In this document: piece by piece, positions 1-7,066 of the stretch
Numbering within the stretch: position 1 is the stretch's first letter
Layout: each line of letters begins with the position of its first letter
Assembly: GCA_035606665.1 (NCBI GenBank)
Contig: DATNEY010000033.1
Location: 66,445 to 130,444 of the forward strand
DNA length: 64,000 nucleotides
Source: DASUGC01 sp035606665
GTDB lineage: Bacteria; Acidobacteriota; Vicinamibacteria; Vicinamibacterales; SCN-69-37
Direction of reading: 5' to 3'
The notes under the pieces: model-generated
Databases searched by the model: none
What the model saw: only the letters and a program-made list of their open reading frames with translations
Told to the model about the DNA's origin: nothing
Translations under genes and position numbers: made by a program

Positions 1-1520
1 CCATCACCGACATGCGGCGCCGCGTCGAGGAGCACGTGATGCGGTTGCCGGTGCGGTACTTCGACAAGACGCAAACCGGTGTCCTGATCGCGCGGGTGAT
101 GAACGACGCCGAGGGCATCCGCAATCTTGTCGGGACCGGCCTCGTTCAACTCGTGGGCAGCATCGTGACGGCGGTGCTGGCGCTGGGTTTCCTGCTTTAC
201 CTGAACTGGCACCTGACGGTGGTGATCATCCTCGTACTCGCCGCGTTCGGCGGAGCGATGGGCTACGCGTTCAAGACGCTGCGTCCGTTGTTCCGTGAGC
301 GCGGCCAGATCAACGCCGAGGTCACGGGCCGCCTGAATCAGGCGCTCGGTGGTGTTCGCGTCGTCAAGACCTATACGGCCGAGCGCCGGGAGGATCTGGT
401 CTTCACGAAGGGCGCGCACCGGCTGTTCCGGAACATCGCGAAGTCGATGACGGGTGTGTCGGCCACGACGGCATTTTCCAGCGTCATCATCGGCGCCATC
501 GGTGTCGTCATGATCATCGTCGGCGGCAACGCGATCGTCGAGAAAACGATGACGCTCGGCGACTTGTTCGCCTACATCTTCCTGACCGGCCTCCTCGCGA
601 TGCCGATCGTCCAGATCGCCTCGATCGGCACGCAGATCTCGGAGGCATTCGCCGGCCTCGACCGGATCCACGAGATTCTCGACACCGCGCGGGAGGATGC
701 GGAGGACGCCAGCCGCGCCGCGATGGACGATCTGCGCGGGGACATCGAGTTCGATGGTGTCTGGTTCGAGTACAACGAAGGCGCCCCGGTGCTGAGGAAC
801 GTGTCGTTCCGCGCCACCGCGGGAACAACCACGGCCCTCGTCGGTTCATCTGGCTCAGGCAAGAGCACGCTGATCAGCCTGGTGATGGCGTTCAACCGGC
901 CGACGACCGGGACGGTGCGGGTGGACGGCCGGGATCTACTCGAGCTGCGGCTGGCCGAATACCGCCGGCACCTCGGCGTCGTCCTGCAGGACAACTTCCT
1001 GTTCGACGGCACCGTCACCGAGAACATCCGGTACGGCACACCCCACGCCACCGCGGACGACGTGCAGCGGGTCGCGAAGATCGCGCACGCCGACGAGTTC
1101 ATCTCAAGGTTCGAGAAGGGGTATGAGACGGTGGTGGGTGAGCGCGGTGTGCGCCTGTCCGGCGGACAGCGCCAGCGCGTCGCGATCGCCCGCGCCATCC
1201 TCGCGAATCCGCGCATTCTCCTGCTCGACGAGGCGACGTCCAGCCTCGACAGCGAAAGCGAGATGATGATCCAGGACGGCCTGCGATCGCTTCGCCGGGG
1301 CCGCACGACGTTCGTCATCGCGCACCGGCTGTCGACGATTCGAAGCGCGGATCAGATTCTCGTGCTCGAGGGCGGCGAAATCGTCGAAAGTGGCACGCAC
1401 GAGCAGCTCATCGCGCTGAACGGGCGCTACCGCCAGCTCTACGACAAGCAGTACAACTTCGAGCGGGACAAGTTCATCAATCCCGGCGAAGACTTCACGG
1501 ATCCGGGAAGACCTCTCTAG
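1..1520 (+). CDS. ABC exporter, fused membrane and ATPase domains (5' partial)
   Basis: C-terminal part of a half-size type IV ABC exporter (MsbA/LmrA-like). The frame is open to the left edge, so the true start and the first membrane helices lie outside the window. Numbering from the ATG at 12, hydrophobic helices lie at about 47-90 and 150-210. The nucleotide-binding domain has Walker A GSSGSGKST near 278, the signature LSGGQRQR near 380, Walker B ILLLDEATSSLD near 400 and the switch motif IAHRLST. Such proteins work as homodimers that export lipids, drugs or peptides; the substrate cannot be told from sequence. The EttA gene starts 20 bp after the stop, on the same strand. Confidence 0.93.
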   Translation, partial: ITDMRRRVEEHVMRLPVRYFDKTQTGVLIARVMNDAEGIRNLVGTGLVQLVGSIVTAVLALGFLLYLNWHLTVVIILVLAAFGGAMGYAFKTLRPLFRERGQINAEVTGRLNQALGGVRVVKTYTAERREDLVFTKGAHRLFRNIAKSMTGVSATTAFSSVIIGAIGVVMIIVGGNAIVEKTMTLGDLFAYIFLTGLLAMPIVQIASIGTQISEAFAGLDRIHEILDTAREDAEDASRAAMDDLRGDIEFDGVWFEYNEGAPVLRNVSFRATAGTTTALVGSSGSGKSTLISLVMAFNRPTTGTVRVDGRDLLELRLAEYRRHLGVVLQDNFLFDGTVTENIRYGTPHATADDVQRVAKIAHADEFISRFEKGYETVVGERGVRLSGGQRQRVAIARAILANPRILLLDEATSSLDSESEMMIQDGLRSLRRGRTTFVIAHRLSTIRSADQILVLEGGEIVESGTHEQLIALNGRYRQLYDKQYNFERDKFINPGEDFTDPGRPL

Positions 1521-1539
1521 GAAGTATCATTAGTCGGTT

Positions 1540-3213
1540 ATGCCCGACTTTATTTTCACGATGAAGGCGCTCGGGAAGGTTTATCCGCCCGACTCCAAGG
1601 TTTTCGAGGACATCTACCTCTCCTTCTATTACGGCGCGAAGATCGGCGTGCTGGGCGGGAACGGCGCCGGCAAGTCGACCCTGCTCAGGATCATGGCCGG
1701 CCTCGACCAGGAGTTCATCGGCGAGGCCAGGCTGGGACAGAGTTTCACCGTCGGCCACCTGTCGCAGGAGCCGCAGCTCGATCCGAAGAAGAATGTCTTC
1801 GGCAACGTCGATGAGGGCGTGGCGCCGATTCGCGCGCTCTTGACGCGTTTCGACGAGATCAACGCGAAGTTCGGCGAAGACCTGTCGCCGGAGGACATGG
1901 ACAAGGTCCTCGAGGAACAGGCGAAGGTCCAGGATCAGATTGACGCCGCCGGCGCGTGGGACCTCGATTCCAAGCTCGAGCACGCGATGGACGCGCTCCG
2001 CCTGCCCCCGGGCGACGCCGATGTGACGAAGCTGTCCGGCGGCGAGCGGCGCCGCGTAGCGCTGTGCCGCCTGCTGCTTCAGTCGCCCGATCTTCTCCTC
2101 CTCGACGAGCCCACGAACCACCTCGACGCGGAGTCGGTGGCATGGCTCGAGCACTTTCTCAAGGAATACAAGGGCTCGGTCGTGGCCATCACGCACGATC
2201 GCTATTTCCTCGACAACGTCGCCGGCTGGATCCTCGAACTGGATCGAGGCAAGGCGTTCCCGTGGGAGGGCAACTACTCGTCGTGGCTCGAGCAGAAGCA
2301 GAACCGGCTCGCGCTCGAGGAGAAACAGGAATCCAAGCGCCAGCGGACTCTTCAGCGTGAGCTCGAGTGGATTCGCATGTCACCGCGCGCGCGCCAGGCC
2401 AAGGGCAAGGCGCGACTGAACGCGTACGAACAGCTGCTCGCAGAGGACGCCGCCGAGAAAATCGATCGCGTCGAAATCTATATTCCGCCCGGTCCGCGGC
2501 TCGGCGACGTCGTCGTCGAAGCGCGCGACATTCGCAAGGGCTATGGCGACCTGCTGCTCATCGACGGCATGGACTTCACGCTGCCGCGCGGCGGCATCGT
2601 CGGTGTGATCGGTCCCAACGGCGCCGGCAAGACGACGCTGTTCAAGATGCTGACGGGCGCGGAGCAGCCGGACGGCGGCACGTTCAAGATCGGCGAGACC
2701 GTGAAGATCGGCTACGTCGATCAATCGCGGGATTCCCTCAACGGCGACAAGACCGTGTGGGAGGAGATCTCCGGCGGCGAGGAAGAGATCACCCTCGGCA
2801 AGAAGACGGTGAACTCGCGTGCCTACGTGTCGTGGTTCAATTTCAAGGGCCGCGACCAGCAACAGAAGGTGGGGACGCTCTCGGGTGGTCAGCGGAATCG
2901 CGTGCATCTCGCCAAGCTGCTCCAGCGGGATTGCAACCTCCTGCTGCTCGACGAGCCGACGAACGATCTCGATGTCGACACGCTGCGCGCGCTCGAGTCC
3001 GCGCTCCTCGCATTCCCCGGCTGCGTCGTCTGCATCTCGCACGACCGCTGGTTCCTCGATCGCATCGCCACGCACATGCTCGCCTTCGAGGGCGACAGCC
3101 ACGTGGAGTGGTTCGAGGGGAACTTCCAGGAGTACGAAATCGACAAGAAACGCCGGCTCGGCGATGGCGCGGATCAGCCCCACCGCATCAAGTACAGAAA
3201 GCTGATGAGATGA
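1540..3213 (+). CDS. ettA: Energy-dependent translational throttle protein EttA (ABC-F)
   Basis: 557 aa, the normal EttA length, and collinear with the E. coli protein over its whole length as I recall it. There are two ABC cassettes and no membrane domain. Walker A motifs are GGNGAGKST near residue 40 and GPNGAGKTT near 358; the signatures are LSGGERRR and LSGGQRNR, each followed by LLLDEPTN. The linker contains the P-site tRNA interaction motif region (EWIRMSPRARQAKGKARL). EttA binds the ribosomal E site and gates the first translocation steps according to the ATP/ADP ratio. Its TGA stop overlaps the ATG of the next gene (ATGA), so the two are probably translationally coupled. Confidence 0.96.
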   Translation: MPDFIFTMKALGKVYPPDSKVFEDIYLSFYYGAKIGVLGGNGAGKSTLLRIMAGLDQEFIGEARLGQSFTVGHLSQEPQLDPKKNVFGNVDEGVAPIRALLTRFDEINAKFGEDLSPEDMDKVLEEQAKVQDQIDAAGAWDLDSKLEHAMDALRLPPGDADVTKLSGGERRRVALCRLLLQSPDLLLLDEPTNHLDAESVAWLEHFLKEYKGSVVAITHDRYFLDNVAGWILELDRGKAFPWEGNYSSWLEQKQNRLALEEKQESKRQRTLQRELEWIRMSPRARQAKGKARLNAYEQLLAEDAAEKIDRVEIYIPPGPRLGDVVVEARDIRKGYGDLLLIDGMDFTLPRGGIVGVIGPNGAGKTTLFKMLTGAEQPDGGTFKIGETVKIGYVDQSRDSLNGDKTVWEEISGGEEEITLGKKTVNSRAYVSWFNFKGRDQQQKVGTLSGGQRNRVHLAKLLQRDCNLLLLDEPTNDLDVDTLRALESALLAFPGCVVCISHDRWFLDRIATHMLAFEGDSHVEWFEGNFQEYEIDKKRRLGDGADQPHRIKYRKLMR

Positions 3214-4178
3214 CAGGGCAAAGGGCCTTCGCCCTCTTACTTACCTTTGCCCTTTGCCCTCTGCCCTTTGCCCTGGCCGGATGCTCAGGGAAACAGACGA
3301 GGTTTCTATCGATCGCCACCGGCGGCACTGGTGGGGTCTACTACCCCTACGGCGGCGCGCTCGCGCGGCTGATCTCCGAGAAGATTCCGAATACTCAGGC
3401 GACCGCGGAAGTCACGGCGGCCTCTGTCGACAACCTCAAGCTGATGCAGCTCGGCAAAGTCGATCTGGCGTTCACGCTGGCGGACACGCTCGCGGAGGCG
3501 GTCAACGGGACCGGCCCGTTCAAGGAGACGGGCGCTGTCGGCAGCGTCCGCACGCTCGCCGTGCTCTACACGAACTACACGCACATCGTCGTCAGGCAGG
3601 GCAGCGGCATCAATCGGGTCGCTGATCTCAAGGGACATACGGTGTCTGTCGGCGCTCCCGGCAGCGGCACGGAACTCATTGCGGATCGGGTGCTTGCGGC
3701 CGCGGGTCTGGATCCGCGCAGGGACATCACGCGTCATTCGCTGCCCGTGTCCGAATCCGCGGGCGCGCTCAAGGACGGAAAGGTCGACGCGTTCTTCTGG
3801 AGCGGCGGTCTGCCGACCGCGTCGATCCAGGATCTCGCCGCGACACCGGGTCTTTCGATCGCGCTGCTCTCGAGCGACGATCTCGTCCCGCGCCTCCAGG
3901 CGGATTTCGGCAAGGACCTGTACAGCGTCGCCGTCATTCCGGGAGGCTCGTACCGAGGGATGGACAAGGATCTGGGCACCGTCGGCGTCAGGAATCTTCT
4001 CGTGGCGTCGTCGCAACTGGACGATGCGACCGTTGAGCAGATCGTGCGCGTCATGTTCGAGACCAAGGCCGCCCTCGTCGCCGCGCATCCGGAGGCGAGA
4101 CACCTCGAGAAGCCCACGTCATTCGACGGGGTTCCCGCGCCGTATCATGCAGGAGCGCTCGCGTACTACAAGAAATAG
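3210..4178 (+). CDS. TAXI-family TRAP transporter solute receptor, lipoprotein
   Basis: 322 aa. The start chosen is the ATG overlapping the ettA stop. The N-terminus is a lipoprotein signal ending in the lipobox LAGC (Cys about 26). The mature protein matches the TAXI (TRAP-associated extracytoplasmic immunogenic) receptor fold: an early IATGGTGGVYYPYGG glycine-rich ligand-loop motif, then VSVGAPGSGTE and a C-terminal NLLVAS segment. TAXI receptors hand organic acids or amino acids to fused TRAP permeases, and one is encoded at 7067. The signal peptide is encoded by a repetitive palindromic sequence (3214-3276) like the spacer elements elsewhere in the window, which is unusual. The ligand cannot be inferred. 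Confidence 0.9.
   Translation: MTGQRAFALLLTFALCPLPFALAGCSGKQTRFLSIATGGTGGVYYPYGGALARLISEKIPNTQATAEVTAASVDNLKLMQLGKVDLAFTLADTLAEAVNGTGPFKETGAVGSVRTLAVLYTNYTHIVVRQGSGINRVADLKGHTVSVGAPGSGTELIADRVLAAAGLDPRRDITRHSLPVSESAGALKDGKVDAFFWSGGLPTASIQDLAATPGLSIALLSSDDLVPRLQADFGKDLYSVAVIPGGSYRGMDKDLGTVGVRNLLVASSQLDDATVEQIVRVMFETKAALVAAHPEARHLEKPTSFDGVPAPYHAGALAYYKK
3214..3276. repeat. Palindromic heptamer repeat coding for a signal peptide
   Basis: A 13-bp perfect inverted repeat (3214-3226 with 3263-3275) encloses four consecutive 7-bp units of the form GCCCTTT (3249-3276, units 2 and 4 degenerate). It lies wholly inside the TAXI receptor gene and encodes its hydrophobic signal segment and most of the lipobox. 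The 7-bp register is shared with the spacer arrays at 4184, 6192, 21961 and 50820. Confidence 0.75.
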
Positions 4179-4183
4179 GGGCA

Positions 4184-4239
4184 GTGCGGAGTGCAGGGTC
4201 CGCGGTGCGGGGTCCGCGGTGCGAGGTGCAGAGTGCGAG
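4184..4239. repeat. Tandem heptamer array, GTGCGGA family
   Basis: Eight consecutive 7-bp units, most starting GTGC (for example GTGCGGA, GTGCGAG), begin 5 bp after the TAXI receptor stop. The last unit supplies the GAGG (4237-4240) that is the only Shine-Dalgarno candidate for the GTG at 4248. The reverse complement of the same unit recurs at 6192 and 50820. Confidence 0.8.
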
Positions 4240-4247
4240 GCACACGA

Positions 4248-5258
4248 GTGACGGGCGCGATGGTTGCCGCCATCTGGCTGGCTTCCGCGGTCTTTGCGTT
4301 GCAGGACGCGCCCCGCGTGCCGACGTGGCCGCGAGAGGCGGAGCAGCCGAACGCACCCAAACCGAAGCCGGCGTCGCCAGCGGCCGCCGCGCTCATCGGC
4401 GAGTACGAGGGACCCCAGCGGCCTGACGGAACAGCGCCACGCCTGTATCTGCTCGAACAGGACGGCCGCCTGATGTACATCATCGACCGCGGCGAGATGC
4501 GCCACGCTTCTGAAATCCGCGTGACGAAGGGAGATAACAGCCGTGGCGTCGTCATCACGATTGACGGCGTTGGCTATGCGAAGCAGCAGGTCGGCCCTGA
4601 AGGCGGTGGCCAGCTTCGCGTTCAGCCGGTCCGTCCGGTTGCCGAGGTGCTGAAGGAGTCGATGACGGTGGCGCCGCCCGTTGAGACCGGCGACTTTCTC
4701 GCGTCGGATCTCGTGGAGCTGACGGGTCTCGATCGCACGATTCATCTCGACATTCGCTACGCGACGACCAACAACTTCCTGTCGTCGGTGTTCTACGCGC
4801 AACCGCGCGCGTTTCTGCAGCGTCCGGCCGCGGAGGCGCTGCTGCGCGTGCAGAAGCAACTGAAACCGCTCGGCTATGGCCTGCTCGTCCACGACGGCTA
4901 CCGGCCCTGGTACGTGACGCGGACGTTCTGGGAGTGCACGCCGCAGGAAAAGAAGTGGCTTGTCGCCAATCCCGCCAGCGGCTCGAAGCACAATCGCGGC
5001 GCCGCGGTCGATCTGACGCTTTATGACCTGAAGACCGGCGCGGTCATTGACATGCCCAGTACCTACGACGAGAGCACACAGCGTGCCTACGCGTTCTACC
5101 CCGGCGGCACGGGTCTGCAGCGCTGGCATCGCGCGTTGCTGCGACGCGTCATGGAGGCGGAGGGTTTCACAGTGAACCCTGACGAGTGGTGGCACTTCGA
5201 TTTCGGCGACTGGAAGCGTTACCGGATCGGGAACGTGGCGTTCAGTGAGATCAGGTAG
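4248..5258 (+). CDS. VanX/DdpX-type D-alanyl-D-alanine dipeptidase (M15D), secreted
   Basis: 336 aa from the GTG at 4248, which is preceded by GAGG with 7 bp spacing. The ATG at 4260 is an alternative, and the longer open frame upstream is only repeat sequence. A short signal-like N-terminus (MVAAIWLASAVFA) is followed by about 120 residues of unassigned N-terminal domain. The C-terminal M15D metallopeptidase domain has the zinc motif SKHNRGAAVDL (SxHxxGxAxD) near residue 250 and the catalytic motif EWWHFDF (ExxWH) near 315. Family members cut D-Ala-D-Ala. A signal sequence suggests a role in periplasmic recycling of cell-wall dipeptide rather than cytoplasmic vancomycin resistance. No vanH or vanA partner is nearby. 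Confidence 0.87.
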   Translation: MTGAMVAAIWLASAVFALQDAPRVPTWPREAEQPNAPKPKPASPAAAALIGEYEGPQRPDGTAPRLYLLEQDGRLMYIIDRGEMRHASEIRVTKGDNSRGVVITIDGVGYAKQQVGPEGGGQLRVQPVRPVAEVLKESMTVAPPVETGDFLASDLVELTGLDRTIHLDIRYATTNNFLSSVFYAQPRAFLQRPAAEALLRVQKQLKPLGYGLLVHDGYRPWYVTRTFWECTPQEKKWLVANPASGSKHNRGAAVDLTLYDLKTGAVIDMPSTYDESTQRAYAFYPGGTGLQRWHRALLRRVMEAEGFTVNPDEWWHFDFGDWKRYRIGNVAFSEIR

Positions 5259-5267
5259 GTGACGCTG

Positions 5268-6191
5268 ATGAGCATCCGGGCGCTTCCGGCTACGGCGACG
5301 ATCGCTGTCGCCGCCTTCCTGACCGCGTGCAGCGGAAGCAAGTCGAGTCCGACGCCCACGCCGACGCCTGCGCCGCCGGTGCCGGTCACGTTCCCGTCAG
5401 GTCTCTCGTCTAGCGTGCTGCAGATGCTGAACGGTCTGCAGTCCTACATGACGTCTGTCCTCGCTGAGAATCAGTCGCTCCTACCGAATAACCCGCAGAG
5501 CCAGACATACATCCAGGCCAAGATTGCGGCGCTTCAGCAGCCGTCGCTCTATGCGGACATCGTCAATGGCCGTCGCTGGAACGAAGGGCAGGCCGCCTCA
5601 TCCATCGGGCCGGCCGTGCCAGTGGCGACCGTGTTCATGCTCGAGTCGATGCGAAGCGAGTCTGGCGACGCAGTCCGAGTCATCGAGGCGGCCCTGCCGT
5701 TGCTCGAAACCTTCTTCAATGTGCGATTCCCGACCGCCAATGTGCGCATCTGGTACGGATTCAAGGTCGGCAACAGCGGGGGAGGCGGCCAGATCTACAC
5801 GGAAGATCGGACGACGTACGTGACGCGGACGACTGCGTCGCGCAAACCGCACGACGCGATCATGATGCACGAGCTGTCGCACACGTACATGTCCAATGAG
5901 TGCTTCAATCAGTTCCTCGAGTTCTACGTCTTCAACCTCATCGCGACCGGCTCGACGGACTTCAGCCGCTGGACGTATACGCAGAACAGTCTGCCGGGCG
6001 TTGACGCGCTCTTCGACATCTACAAACTCATTGGTCCTGACGCGATGCGCGATGCGTATCGCGCCGTCTACCCGCTTCGCCCACCCTACGGATCGCCGCT
6101 GTCGCAGGCGGTGATTCAGGCGTTCCTCAGCGCCGTGCCGCAACAACATCAGGCCACGGTCAGCACGAAGCTGGCGATCGTAAACTTCTGA
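5268..6191 (+). CDS. Putative secreted zinc-metalloprotease lipoprotein (HExxH)
   Basis: 307 aa from the ATG at 5268; a GTG directly after the previous stop (5259) is also possible. The N-terminus is a lipoprotein signal with lipobox LTAC, followed by a Thr/Pro linker (PTPTPTPAPP) that would tether the domain to a membrane. Near residue 207 is IMMHELSHTYM, an HExxH zinc site, followed at +17 by an acidic/aromatic stretch (FLEFYVFN) that could carry the third ligand. I do not recognise the family beyond this motif, so protease activity is inference. The gene follows the VanX-like gene by 9 bp and is probably in the same operon. Confidence 0.7.
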   Translation: MSIRALPATATIAVAAFLTACSGSKSSPTPTPTPAPPVPVTFPSGLSSSVLQMLNGLQSYMTSVLAENQSLLPNNPQSQTYIQAKIAALQQPSLYADIVNGRRWNEGQAASSIGPAVPVATVFMLESMRSESGDAVRVIEAALPLLETFFNVRFPTANVRIWYGFKVGNSGGGGQIYTEDRTTYVTRTTASRKPHDAIMMHELSHTYMSNECFNQFLEFYVFNLIATGSTDFSRWTYTQNSLPGVDALFDIYKLIGPDAMRDAYRAVYPLRPPYGSPLSQAVIQAFLSAVPQQHQATVSTKLAIVNF

Positions 6192-6205
6192 GCACTCCGC
6201 ACTCA
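6192..6205. repeat. Two heptamer units between convergent stop codons
   Basis: Two 7-bp units (GCACTCC, GCACTCA) start at the base after the TGA of the lipoprotein gene, and the second contains the complement of the stop codon of the minus-strand ceramidase-like gene. This is the same heptamer family as at 4184 (opposite strand) and 50820. Confidence 0.6.
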
Positions 6206-7021
6206 GTTCCGCTTTCTCATCAGCGCCACCAACGGCACCGCCGACGCCGCCGCCGCGAGCAGGTGCTTGAGCGTGTGTCCGCTCCAGAATCCCGTCAGGT
6301 CATAAATCGCGGCATCCTGTATCTCGCAGACTTTTGCGACGACGTAGAGAACCCATGCCGCCAGGAAGTACATCGACGGCACGAGGCTTCCCCGCGACAG
6401 AAGGGCGAGGATCGGAATCAGGATCACAGGCACGAACTGAACAAGCGCGTACGGACGGAGATCACCGTGGCCACGGGATTCCGTCCAGGCCCAATAGACG
6501 ACGCTCGCGAGGCCGGCGACGACCATGGGGACGAGCATCCGCCGGCCGGTCTTCGCGCTCACGAGCTCCGCAATGACGATGGAGAAGAACGACGTGAGGA
6601 TCAGACTGAACGCGAGCCGGTCCCACACGAGGGTGGCATTCGATGGGATCGCGTGGTAGTAAGCCGAGCCGAAGCACGTGAGGAACTCGCCCGCGAACAG
6701 CACCGTCCACATCGCCTGCACGGCCGTGCCGGCCAGGAGTCGCGCGGTCCGCTGACGCGTGATCCACCAGAATCCGAGCAGGCCGATGCCGGCGAAGGGC
6801 AGATTCGATACGACGTTCCAGAAGTGGGGAATGCCGGCGATCGTGCGGGCGTCGGCGTAGCGGTGGTACTCGAGTGGCTGCGCGATGGGGCCGTAGGCCA
6901 CCAGGAATACCACGGCGAGGCCGGTTACTCCGATGATCGCGGCCAGGGAGCGCTGAAGCGGAGGCGCGGTCGTCACCAAGCCATCATCGACCGAAACGTC
7001 GTTCGCCAGACGACCCCTCAC
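6203..7021 (-). CDS. Ceramidase-like membrane hydrolase (CREST superfamily)
   Basis: 272 aa with about seven hydrophobic helices. It carries the scattered polar motifs of the CREST superfamily (alkaline ceramidase, PAQR receptors, Per1): HFWNVVSNLPF near residue 67, SAYYHAIPSNATLVWDRL near 118 and SGHTLKHLL near 250. In alkaline ceramidases these residues bind a catalytic zinc in the membrane. The substrate here is unknown; sphingolipid, ceramide-like lipid or another amide or ester are possible. Start is the GTG at 7021, with GAGAAGG just upstream. It is convergent with the preceding lipoprotein gene and divergent from the TRAP permease. Confidence 0.8.
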   Translation of the reverse strand: MRGRLANDVSVDDGLVTTAPPLQRSLAAIIGVTGLAVVFLVAYGPIAQPLEYHRYADARTIAGIPHFWNVVSNLPFAGIGLLGFWWITRQRTARLLAGTAVQAMWTVLFAGEFLTCFGSAYYHAIPSNATLVWDRLAFSLILTSFFSIVIAELVSAKTGRRMLVPMVVAGLASVVYWAWTESRGHGDLRPYALVQFVPVILIPILALLSRGSLVPSMYFLAAWVLYVVAKVCEIQDAAIYDLTGFWSGHTLKHLLAAAASAVPLVALMRKRN

Positions 7022-7066
7022 GCCTTCTCAACGTTTCTCAGAATCCAGTGAATAATCACGGGGCCA

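Noticed and set aside
4184..4239. CRISPR-like array
   Set aside because: Units are 7 bp with no spacers, far too short for CRISPR, and no cas genes are present. The same applies to the other tandem arrays.
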